DNA from: Gnetum montanum
Lineage: Eukaryota; Streptophyta; Gnetopsida; Gnetales; Gnetaceae
DNA: 42,367 bases
Reading direction: 5' to 3'
NCBI GenBank assembly: GCA_015680685.1
Contig: MNCI01001451.1
Span: 1,152,413 to 1,194,779, forward strand
Shown here: positions 1-9,953 of the stretch, one piece after another
Layout of the letters: every line of letters begins with the position of its first letter
How positions within the stretch are numbered: position 1 is the first letter of the stretch
Program-made: the position numbers and the translations under genes
The notes under the pieces: generated by a model
Told to the model about the DNA's origin: nothing
The model's input: only the letters and a program-made list of their open reading frames with translations
Database searches by the model: none

Positions 1-545
1 TAGAAGAGAACGATTTTACATCAACAACCATTTTAGAACTTAAGACACCTCGGTAGACCTTTCCATGTCTACCTTGGCCTAGGAAGTTTGAACCACTGAA
101 ATTTTCTGTGGCCCTTTGAAGTTCTTGCATAGATATCTTTAAGAATTTTTCACTTATCCTTGGAATTTTCCCTATGGATTTGTTGATTCTTCTAAAAATG
201 AATAATATCCCTACAATAATCAGCAACAAAAGATCACCTAGAATGCCAAGCAAAATTTTTAGAATAGTGCTTTTCTTAACTTGAGAGTTGTGTTGCCTTG
301 AAGGAGATATTAGAAAAGCTTTGAGGACATAGAATCTTCCACATAAATCTAGGTTCCCAAGGAATCATCATCTTGTTAATCTTGGCTTTTGGAAAAAACT
401 ATTTAGACAAGAGACTTCTACATCAAATTTGTTGTAGGAGAAGTTCAAATATTGGAGATTTGAGTGATTAAATAGAGATGTAGGCATTTTTCTAGTAAAA
501 TTATTACTAGATAGATCTATGCTCTATAGCTAGGTGAGCTTTTTT
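1..545 (-). pseudogene. LRR receptor-like kinase fragment (broken, runs off left edge)
   Basis: The minus strand reads, in order: a leucine-rich repeat (IDLSSNNF..., then LQYLNFSYNKFD), the post-LRR signature GNLDLCGR, a hydrophobic membrane segment (ILLGILGDLLLLIIVGILF, about 195-255), a basic juxtamembrane stretch, and the kinase start ELQRATENFSGSNFLG. The glycine loop is G-Q-G-R-H-G, followed by VYRGVL and a VDVK that keeps the ATP-binding lysine. This is the order of plant LRR-XII-type receptor kinases (cell-surface receptors with a cytosolic Ser/Thr kinase). Two adjacent in-frame stops lie at 365-370 and more at 524-532, so it is a pseudogene. The rest of the kinase would lie left of position 1. 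The upstream LRRs are replaced by LINE sequence. The domain order is clear; the subfamily is an inference. Confidence 0.85.
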
Positions 546-1400
546 CCGATTGATTGGAAAAGGTGACAATAAAATGGAGTTCACTATATTAGTTATTTTT
601 TGCAATTTGCCTCTATGAAGAGCTAGATCTTTATTTATTTAGAGTTTTTTCAAATCATCTTTGATCATTTTTTCCATATCTTCTTTGGTCTTCCTTTCAG
701 TAGCTTTCTTGGAATAATGATATAACAACCTTTGCTTATAGGCTTATTGTCTGATAATCCTTGCACATGTATAAACCATTTAATCCACTATTCATGTAGC
801 TTATTTGAAATAGAAGCTACTCCAAGTATTTCCCTAATTTTTGTATTATATAGTTTATCTCTTCTAGTAATATTCAACATCCATCTATCAAAGAATTTGT
901 AGTTTTACCATGTTGATCTATTGTTCATGCCTCCTTTATACTGCCTAACATTCAACACTATAGAAGATAGTAAGCTTAATTATTGTCTTATAAAATTTCC
1001 TTTTTAATTTTATTAGTATTCATTTATCACATAGAACGCCACTACCCTATCTCAATTTTGACTATCCTATCTTAATTCTATTTCTGATATCTTTATCATT
1101 TTTACCATTTGATTGGAGGCTTGATCGTAGGTAGCAAAACTATTTGTAGTGAGGGACTTCTCTTTCACCATTATTTATGTTATCATTAAAATTGCATTCC
1201 ATATATTCTATCTTACTTCTACTAATTTTTAAGCCTTTAAATTTAGGATCATGTCTTTATTTCATGAATTTAGCAATAATATTTTCATAAGATGTATCCA
1301 CCAACATAATATCATTTGTAAATAGCATATACAAAAGTTTGACACCTTATGTTAAATCAAATATCACCCAATGTACACACAATTTATCACCTATTAGGTA
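546..1400 (-). mobile_element. RTE-like non-LTR retrotransposon (LINE), 3' part of RT, decayed
   Basis: On the minus strand, broken by stops and frameshifts, is the C-terminal half of a LINE reverse transcriptase. At about 1265-1345 is LLYMLFTNDIMLVD, matching the family LLFADDIVLVD active-site block with FADD degraded to FTND. Next come KGLKISRSKIEYMECNF, a cysteine-containing FYKTIIK segment, FDRWMLNITRRDKLYN, ILGVASISNKL and WFIHVQGLSDN. The end is KGRPKKIWKK and a tail resembling the family's RIHVADP ending (about 546-640). The 5' part of the element is missing, as is usual for 5'-truncated LINEs. It directly abuts the LRR-kinase fragment. Boundaries are approximate; no poly-A or clear target duplication was found. 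Confidence 0.82.
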
Positions 1401-4042
1401 ATGTAAGTCTCATTTATATGTCAAAATTGTAAAATAATTTATTAATTTATCATCATCATCATTATTCGAGCCTTCTCCCAATAAAGTAGGTTTATCTAAT
1501 TTATTAATTTATCATATGATTAAATTAAGTGTTTTAACTCTTATTTATATCAAATGATTAAAGATACATTTGAAAAGTAATTTCTTAGAATAGTTAATTC
1601 TCAACAAAATCAATTAGGACAAGATATCAATGTTGAATTGATGAGAGCATATGAAAACTTAGGTAGTGGTAAAGGTTCAAAGAGGAGGAGGAGGAAGGGG
1701 GTAGAGAGCATGTGTGGGGTAGGGGTGGGACAAAGTGGAATAGAGAGAAACTATTTTAGAAATAGAAAAGTAATCAAGTTTCCAACAACCCATGTGATAT
1801 TTTAGAGTTTTTATTTATTTTATTTTTAGAAGACAAGTAGGGTTTAAGAGCCTTTATAAGCATCTTTACCTTAGAGCTCATTTTTTATTCAACCATTGAT
1901 GATGTTTAATACAACAATTAGAGGATAAGACTATGATAGTGCTTCATGTAGTTCATCATCTATGCTTATTTTCATATGGGTGATTCATTTAGTTAGAGCC
2001 CTTGAACCTAGTCGATTATGTACCATATGTTAGAAGTTTTATCTATTGAAAATTTTATGCATTCTAGATCTTATTTAAATTTTAATATTTACGAATGAAC
2101 TAGAAAAGGGACCACCACTTGGAGTGATTGTAAGGTGTTCATTTGTCAATTTCTAACTCTTGGGTTTAACCTTGGGCATAGCCACTTAAAAGAGGTTAGG
2201 CTTTTACTCATTCATCATCCCTCCTAGGACCCCACCTTGTAGTGGATGAGCATTAAGCCTCTAGGTGATAATCCTTTACTAATTAATTGTACAAGTGAAT
2301 TTTTATTTTTTATTGTTTGCATTTTTGAGGGATTCAAATCCTAGATCTAAGGAGATTCTCGCTCACCTACAAACCTATTTATTTTTTCCCCATCTATGAA
2401 GGGTTTTTGTGATAATTCTAAATCATACCTTATTTTTATTGTATTCATGGATTTAAAGGGTTTTAAATTATTGATGTCCTTGGATCTCATCTTAATTAAT
2501 CATATTTATGAGATTAAAGTATTTCTAAATTTGTTGGTGATCTTTAATTTCTTTATACTTTATTGTGTTGGAAATATCACATTTTTGTTATTCCAAGAGT
2601 TGTCTCCAACATCATAGCAATTTTCTTCTAAGTTGGGTCAATTTTTGGCTTTCACATTCATACCTTGTAGGGGAAGTTCACTTCCTACCATGCTGGATTA
2701 ATGATAATACCTTTCAAGGAAAATTCACTTCTTTTGATGCTAGGTCAATGAATTATAACTTGTGGGAAAGTTTTGATTCCTACCATGCTAGGCCATGCAA
2801 TGATATCTTGTAGTGATGAGCTATTGGGCTAGGTTTTCCATCATTCACCACACCTTACAAAAGAAGTATGTCTATGTAAGAGATTGATCTTAATTAACAT
2901 GTCAAACTATTGATTAATGCCTAGTTATTAAGGGGAAGATGTATTTGAATTTTGGTGGATTTATGGTTAACTATATATTTTTTTGAATGTAATAAGATTT
3001 GAATTTTTTTTTATTTTTTAGATTGTTGGAAACCCAATATATCAAATGATGTGCGTGGCCCATCTAAGAAAAACTATATTTTCTATTTTGTCATTTCAAT
3101 ATCTTCATTATTAAAATGAGTTTTCAGTTGATCATAGGCTTGTTAGAAAATTTGTTTTGCAACTTATAACCTTGTTATATTTTAGATCAATTTGAGTTTC
3201 ATTTAGTAATTCAAATGTAGCATGAAAAAGAGGTATGGAATAAGACTATTCAATTTAAAATAGAAATTGTTGTTTTGTAAGATGAATATCTCTACGATTC
3301 AAGAGAGTTATAGAGTAAGTGAATGCTTCATACAAAGCTCTTTCAAAATATACCTACTTTTAAAGTTTGAAATTAATTTGAGTTGATTTTCTAGTTAAAA
3401 TCTATTACATAAAACTAGCCTTGAATGTGATTATTCAACTTCTTTGATTAATGAGAATTGTTGAATATGATGAATTGATGATGAATGAACTTGTAATGGG
3501 ATAAATTGTGCAATTATGTATGTGATTGTAGATGATAAATAGGATATGGAATTATGAAATAAATTTTGCAATTGGTGATATGAGGGTTGATGACTAAAAT
3601 TTAATGAATGATAATTGATGATAAATTAAAAACAGTGATAAAGTAATGGGATGATTAGAAAAAATTCTAAAATATCTCCAATATTAATTTTTTAGCATTA
3701 ATTTTCCTCAATGGCATCAATTAGCTCCCTTACAAACATGATTTTCCCATATATTTATAGTCTAGTAATTGGGCCATAATCGAATATGATGGAACAAGCC
3801 TATTTTATGAAAAAATTAGGTTGGAAATTCAAGAGACATGAGAAATTGGGGCTATTCTCTAATTACATCTACTTATCAAATTTTAATAAAATAAAAATAA
3901 ATTTATATTTTTTGCTTGATTTGATAACAAAGTGCAAATTTAACTTTTTTTCTTGTTCATCTTATTAGAGACATGGAGCATAACATGCTATTCCTGACAT
4001 TAACATGCTGGTGGGTTCTTTTATGGATTCTTAGGTACTAAT
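1401..4042. other. AT-rich intergenic stretch without recognisable gene
   Basis: Only short chance reading frames occur on both strands. There is a small minisatellite at 2660-2803 and a stretch of low-complexity GATGAAT/AATTGATGA-type sequence around 3430-3650. I see no RNA gene or recognisable transposon domain. It is the left flank of element A. Confidence 0.5.
2660..2803. repeat. Degenerate minisatellite, three units of about 45-52 bp
   Basis: Three diverged direct repeats start near 2660, 2705 and 2752. Each has a core of the form ACCTTGTAGGGGAAGTTCAC (or a variant), then CTTCCTACCATGCTGG (or a variant), ending in AATGA. A partial fourth unit follows. No function is apparent. Confidence 0.6.
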
Positions 4043-4491
4043 TGTCACATTCCTTTTTCCAAATAGAATTGTTTCATATTAAGGATGATGTTTCTTTGTA
4101 ATAATGGGCATGTATTTAGAGGTGACCTTTGAGGGTTTGACTTGAGGTATTTTTACCCAAAAATTAAAGGTAGTGATAGCATGGTGTTGTAGATTTAGTA
4201 AAGGCAAGTAATGTATGTTAGGTGAATTGGGGCATGAAGGTGATTGGCCATCTCTTCTAGCCAAGTATAGGCCTAATCATGATGGTAGTATTGGATTGTC
4301 TCTAAGGAATATATCCTAAATGAAGATAACCCCAAGAAACCATTAGAGCATGATCCAACTACACTATTTCTACATCAAGAAATTTTCCTTTTTCATTTAC
4401 TTCTACATTTCCCTATCATGTTCATTACATGTAATGTCGAATGTTATGTATATTTGACATTCGCCATTATATCCAAGAATGGGATGTCACA
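4043..4491 (+). repeat. 5' LTR of element A
   Basis: It starts TGTCACATTCC and ends GGGATGTCACA, an imperfect inverted repeat at the termini. The body aligns along its length with 14847-15339 (shared blocks include GTAATAATGGGCAT / GTAATAATAGACAT and TTTAGAGGTGACCTTT). A PBS lies two bases downstream. The 449-bp length is shorter than the 3' copy because that copy has extra sequence after the first 40 bp. Confidence 0.82.
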
Positions 4492-4493
4492 AT

Positions 4494-4505
4494 TGGTATC
4501 AGAGC
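4494..4505 (+). other. Primer-binding site of A (initiator tRNA-Met)
   Basis: TGGTATCAGAGC is an exact match to the plant retrotransposon PBS complementary to the 3' end of initiator methionyl tRNA. It lies two bases after the CA end of the 5' LTR. It fixes the element's orientation as plus. Confidence 0.9.
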
Positions 4506-4567
4506 ATATCACAATCTAGAGCTAATTAGAATTAAGGATCAACTACAATCCAATTGTGAACCATGAG

Positions 4568-4865
4568 CCATGATCTAGAGAGAATCATGAATCATTATCA
4601 AGTATGGATTATGTCTAAGATGATTCATGCTAATCAAGAAGATAGCTTTCCATTGACTTTCATGGATATCAACAACTAGACTTTGATGAGATTTGATAAT
4701 TTACCAATAAGATACCCCATGATCTAGGGAGAATCATGAATCATTATCAAGTACACGTGATGTCCAAGATGAATCATGCTAATTAAGAAGACAACTTTAC
4801 ATTGACTTTTATAGATATTAATGACTAGACTTTGATGAGATTCGATGATATACCAATATAGTACA
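4568..4865. repeat. 149-bp tandem duplication in the leader of A
   Basis: Unit 1 (4568-4716) and unit 2 (4717-4865) both begin CCATGATCTAG and run colinearly: ...AGAATCATGAATCATTATCA..., ...TTGACTTT..., ...GACTAGACTTTGATGAGAT... They differ by scattered substitutions, so the duplication is old. It sits in the untranslated leader just downstream of the PBS. Confidence 0.85.
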
Positions 4866-5490
4866 TTAACTGTAGGAGACTTTAGTAAGAAAAGGAAAAC
4901 ATTAGTCATGGTAACTATGGATCATTAAACTTAGAAAGGAAGGGGGGATGAATAAGTTTTTCAAATCAAAACTTAAACAACCAAATCACACACACAAATT
5001 TACATGGTTCCCTAACTGGGTACTCCGCACTTAGAGGGTAGATCACAAGCACACCTCTTGACTTTGTTGCTCTCAAATTGTAGTTGAAGGATCCACACCC
5101 TGTATAGTCATTAAGCCCTGCTCTAGAGTGTTGTATTGCAACACCAATTAGTTAATCCTACAAGGTCTTGTCAAGCTTGGAAATGTGATTTTAAGGCTTC
5201 CATAACCATTATAGACTTGAGCTTTGCATCGAAGTGTTATACCATAGCACCAATAATTGAAGCTTGTAGGATCCCAACAAGCTCAAGGAATTCAACCCCT
5301 CAAGACAACAACACCAAGAGATACAAGGAATGATTGCAACTAAATTTTCTGATCCTTGCATAATTAGGTACACCGCACTTTACAAATACAAAATGATTAG
5401 ACAATGAGGAGAAATAGAGAATTTAATGATTAAAAATGATTGTCCAATGAATAAACCAATGCTTGCACATTTCCCAATGCACATGAAGTC

Positions 5491-5498
5491 TTCTTATA
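5491..5498 (-). promoter_or_regulatory. Predicted TATA box in B1 3' LTR
   Basis: The minus strand reads GCTATAAGAAGAC. The TATAAGAA core is kept in the other two full LTRs (10540-10547 and 17143-17150), in the same position relative to flanking sequence. Confidence 0.55.
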
Positions 5499-5586
5499 GC
5501 TGTTGTGTTGCTAAATCCTTCTTGAAACTCATTCAATAGATAGCTAATGATCAAAAATATTCTTGAGAGACATATTTCTTGTGCTT

Positions 5587-5890
5587 GAGATGTCTCTCTA
5601 AATTTGGCTTCAAATCTTGGAAGAGGTCTTTGTTGCTTGAAAGTTGTCTTTCTAAAGCCTTCATCTTGGAAGACATCTTTGCTAAATGATAGATGTCTTT
5701 TTGCATTTGGTTTGCATTATGTAAAAATGTCTTTACCTCATGAAATACATCTTTGGCCGGGGAAAGATGTCTTGCTATTTTTGAAGAAATCTTTCTATAC
5801 TTTCTTTGAGCTCATCCCAAATCTACCAAGATGTCTCCTATTTCCCAAAGATGTCTTGCTTCACTTTCTCTTGCATGATTAGAGATGTAT
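5587..5890. promoter_or_regulatory. AGATGTCT/AGACATCT motif array in U3 of B1 3' LTR
   Basis: The octamer AGATGTCT or its reverse complement AGACATCT recurs about six times exactly, plus near-matches such as AATGTCTT, ATACATCTT and AGATGTATT. The spacing is irregular. The array lies upstream (minus sense) of the predicted TATA box. Equivalent arrays occur in the two other LTR copies. A role as an enhancer is inferred. Confidence 0.55.
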
Positions 5891-6192
5891 TTCTTCACTT
5901 TCTCTTGTATGATGAATATATCATTCCTTGTCCGTAGCCTTGACCTTTTGCATGCTTAGATGATAATAACTTTGCTTGTTTTAATATCAATTCCTTGTTC
6001 ACATTCTTTGGATGTTCATTTGAAGACATGTGGATGACCTCTTCCTTTGAGCTTTGGGATAGTCCTCTTTAGCTCATCTTGGTTTCTTGTGTACATAGTC
6101 CTACAAATGCAATAACCGTACAACCATGCAAATAACTTTTATCTCCATTTTACTTAATTTTTTGAGCATATCAAAACACATCAAAGGGTCCA

Positions 6193-6208
6193 TGATCTCC
6201 CCATTTTT
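6193..6208 (-). other. Polypurine tract of B1
   Basis: The minus strand reads AAAAATGGGGAGATCA directly before the TG start of the 3' LTR. The equivalent in B2 (17791-17804) is also purine-rich on the minus strand. A second purine tract, CAAAAAGGGGGAG, lies about 60 bp further inside in both copies. Confidence 0.6.
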
Positions 6209-8167
6209 GGTGATGTTAAAAACTTAAGAAAATGGGTTTGTGATCATACAAATATAACCATGATACTCTCCCCCTTTTTGAATAGCAAAAAAAAAAAAAA
6301 AAAAGATAAGGTACACAAACTTGGATAGAAAAGATAGAAAAATATAATTCTAAAAAGTTATAGGGAGTATATATTTATCAGGTTCATGAATAGGTCCCAA
6401 ATTTGGTAAGAGAAAAAAAATGTTTCCAAGTAAAATTCATCATTAAAGAAAAAGCTTAACCAACATATCTCTAAAACAACAAGACATTAGTAGTGCAAGG
6501 TGCTTGGGAATAAGATAATCTTCATTTTTAGCAAATGGATATATCTTTGAGGTAAATATAGTGATACAACTACATAATGGAATTTCATAGAGTAATCATG
6601 TTATTGATCACAACATAGTAGGTAATGTACCGGGTCCTCCACTTAAGGTGTAAAAAATGAGAACTACTCCTTTAAGGTTAAAACAAGGAGCTGAAAGTAA
6701 TTCAATAAGAACTAGTGATAACCAATTTTAAATATCAAAGCTATGAGTGAGACATGCATATTTTGTTGTTTGTTCAAGGCAATGCAACATCCAAAACTAT
6801 TGAGCAAAAATAAAACATGCTGATAAATATACATTCATATACTTATTGAATGTCTCTCTAATTTAAATATGATCACAAAAAAAAATTAGTTAGTAAATAC
6901 AAAATATCAAAGATAGATCATGTAGAAATCGGTGTTCCATCAAGCATCACACAAATAGGAAAGCAACAAGTGGTGCCTCACATATATCAAGAACCGATCC
7001 AAGTTTTTCAACCAATATTTAAGCTTGAGCTGAAGTGTGAACACTAAGGACCAAGTAATTTGTCTTCAACATAAGTAATTAGTATGGATCTTTATCTTGG
7101 TAAATGAGCATATGGCAATCTATAACTTGAAGCCAACCATTTCAAATTCTCAAAGCAAATTATCAAAAGAACCACTCTTATCATGGCTAATATGCATTTC
7201 AAATCAAAATATTCAATGAATAACTAAATCTAAAGCATCCAAAATATCATGGATTTGTTCATAATATCAACTACATGCTATATAAAAATAGATACTTCAT
7301 GCTTAAGCTTATCAGATAGGTGGGCTATCAGTTCAAAATCCATTAGAACCAACACATAAATTATACTAAAAACTAAGCATAGATTATCACAAAAAATTTA
7401 ATCTAATAGAAACAATGGCATCAAAAATTCTAGTTACAATCAAAAGAAATTATCACTAAAATATAAAAGCCATATATATTTGCTTTTGAAATAAGGTAAC
7501 ACAACCACTTAAAAAAATTGATTTCAATATAGAACTAAGTATCCATATATCATTAAATATCTTTTAAAGTCCTAATATGTACCAAACATAATCATTCATC
7601 AATATACAACTCAAGTTGATAGAGAACTAACTATATAAATTTGATTAATCATTAAACACATCTGAAAGTTCACATATGCAACATATCATCATTCAATATT
7701 TTTCCATCTCATTAAGTAAAAAAGAAATACCTCCTAAGGACCTTTCCTTTCGCTTTGTGCATTTTGGCTAAAGTCTCCATGGATTCCCCCTACATATATG
7801 CTACTTATATTGGGCTTTAAAGATCAATGTGCAAAAGTTACCAACACACTATAATTGTAGATAAACATTAAGTGTAACTATGGAGATCTAGATCTTCAAC
7901 CAATAATATTTATAGAAGTTTGTCTCATCTTATAAATGGAAAAAATCTTTTCAAAGACATAGATACAGATCATCACAAGAATTTTTGATTGATCAAGAAA
8001 AGAATTAAAACTAAGGAAAATTGTTACAAGAGCTATTATAAATCTTCACAAAACCAATCAATATCATGAATGAATGAGAGAAATTCTCTAGACACTCATT
8101 CCACATTTTTTATCTAAGACATGGATTATTTACACTATCCTTATTAGCAAGTAAGCAGAGAGATAGA
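6209..8167 (-). other. Non-coding 3' internal region of B1
   Basis: No domain of pol is visible in any frame. There is a poly-A run on the plus strand near 6285-6303. Blocks such as that around 7780-7850 (GATTCCCCCTACATATATGC...) align with the equivalent region of B2 near 18725-18790. The region is therefore an inherited part of the family and not a later insertion. Confidence 0.6.
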
Positions 8168-8184
8168 GACTTACCTTGACTTAC
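8168..8184 (-). promoter_or_regulatory. Duplicated 5' splice-site consensus after B1 gag stop
   Basis: The minus strand reads AAGGTAAGTCAAGGTAAGTC: two copies of AG|GTAAGTC ten bases apart, 26 bases after the gag stop codon. The same double motif follows the gag stop of B2 (19141-19157). This is a strong match to the plant donor consensus; splicing itself is inferred. Confidence 0.45.
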
Positions 8185-8209
8185 CTTGCTTGTCAATAAA
8201 TTGGACTGA

Positions 8210-9897
8210 TTAATGGAGTTTGAGATGAGGTCCCCTATCATGAAGTACCTCCTCATCATTAGGTTTTCTTTCATTAGATCATGTATGTGATGTCTCTATT
8301 TGTTCGTTTTCCTTGTGATAAAATTTTGAATCAATTTTTGCATTATTTTCAAGGCTACAATTCTTTTCATTCTCACTTATTGGTACTTGCATAATTTCCT
8401 TACCAAATCATTTTCGACAAGACCAAGCATTAATCTTATTTTGATCATCATAATTAGTATTTTTCATAAAACCACAATTTTTACATATAAAAGTAGTTTC
8501 ATCTTTATGATCAAAATTATCAAACTTTATTATGCTTGACTTTGAGCTTGAAACTTCAAGTGTTTCTTCATTTGAATTTTTTGGGATTTTCAGGAATTTC
8601 CTCATCTTTAATCTTACTACAATCCTTGTTACAAGAGGTTAGTAGTTGAATCTTAGCTTTTATGTATGAGATTTCTTCTTTCATTTCAGCATGGATAGCA
8701 TTGAACATAGAAATCACTAGTTTCTTTACCTTCCTAATCAAATGCTATAAGAGAAAAATTTCTTCTTTAAATTCATTATACCTTTTGTCATACTTACCAT
8801 GTTGTTCATCCATATGTGATGAAGATTCATCAATAAGCACCATGTAGATGAGATGAGAATCTCTAGGATAATTACATGCTTCTTCTTCACTTTGCTCATT
8901 ATCATTCCAACTTGTAGAAAAGTTGGTTTTTTTTGGTTCCTCATCATTGGATCTATTCTTTGGTTGAACTTTGCTATCATTTGAATCACTAGGACATTCA
9001 AATTCCATATGGACTCTTCCTCGACAAACCCAACTCTTTATGGAAGAAAAATCTACATTAGAAGAATTTAAAAATTTCTATCTCTTTCTTTAGCTTTGAA
9101 GAAATTTGATCTTTGTTATTGTTGAAATGTCCCTTTATTTCCTCTTGTAGGCAATCATTGTAGTCTCCTTGAGAGAAGAGCAATCTCATCTTCATTGCCC
9201 TCATCATGCTCACTGACCTCCCTTTACTTGGAGGCAATCTTTAGGGCAATATGTTTTTCATGAATCACTCCTTCATTTATGAGATTTATTTCATACGAAA
9301 TTAGAGCACTTTGAAGTTTCTTAAATCTCAGATTTGATAAATCTTTGATTTCCTCCATGGCTATGATTTTAGGCCTAAACTCTAGTTGAAGACTCCTGAT
9401 CATTTTGATGATGATGTCACTTTTGGAAAATTCTTTCCTTGTTCCTCTAATGGCTACAACAAAATCATTAGCTCTAAAAAAATAATCCTTGATTTTCTCA
9501 CCTTCTAACATCTTGAGTTTATCATATTCAATTTGTAGAACTAATAATTTTGATTGCTTTATGGTAGAGGTTCCTTCATAAGTAGCTTCTAAAGTTTGCC
9601 AAATTTCTTTGGCCATTTTACATCCTACTACCCTATTGAATTCAGTTTATTGAATGCATAATATAAAAAGTTTTTTGATTTTGAATCAAACATGAATTTA
9701 TCCTTTTATTCTTGTGACCATTTTTTGTGAAACTTGATGATGCTAGTGATGCCATTGATGAGTAGAGTGTAGCCTTCCAAGATTGACTCCCAGACTTCAA
9801 ACTCCATGGATTTGAAGAAACCTTTCATTCTAGCTTTCCAATAGGTAAAATTGAATCCATTGAACATGGGTGGCTTTTTGTAAGAAGTCCCCTTCAT
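8210..9897 (-). pseudogene. Copia-type gag of B1 (UBN2-like), broken
   Basis: The start ATG (9897) begins MKGTSYKKPPMFNG, then FTYWKARMKGFFKS, the N-terminal block typical of Copia gag (DUF4219-like). Next is the UBN2-type capsid region (9616-9224: MAKEIWQTLEATYEGT, ...KIKDYFFRANDF..., RSLQLEFRPKI). A CCHC-like zinc knuckle follows near 9010-9050 with its first cysteine changed to serine and its glycine to valine. The C-terminal third is acidic and serine-rich and holds a CKNCG...WSC segment (8408-8480). It ends PHLKLH-stop, as does B2. A stop at about 9705, a frameshift near 9640 and later breaks make it non-functional. No integrase or RT follows. The gag assignment is firm; the C-terminal part is unrecognised. 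Confidence 0.82.
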
Positions 9898-9937
9898 TAT
9901 TCACTCTTGAATTTAATAATGAATCAAATAATACTAG

Positions 9938-9949
9938 GATATGATATTA
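9938..9949 (-). other. Degraded initiator-Met PBS of B1
   Basis: The minus strand reads TAATATCATATC where B2 has TGGTATCAGAGC. Flanking bases and distance to the LTR match B2 exactly. The differences are partly C-to-T/G-to-A, as expected of methylated-DNA decay. Confidence 0.65.
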
Positions 9950-9953
9950 CTTA

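Larger units (their letters stand above)
4918..6192 (-). repeat. 3' LTR of B1
   Basis: In plus coordinates it starts TGGATCATTAAACTTAG and ends GGGTCCA. It aligns throughout with 9954-11183 and 16545-17790. Shared landmarks are a G-rich tract near the left end, CTTGCACATTTCCCAATGC, TTCTTATAG, and ATATCATTCCTTGTCC. U3 lies on the right and U5 on the left. Confidence 0.85.
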
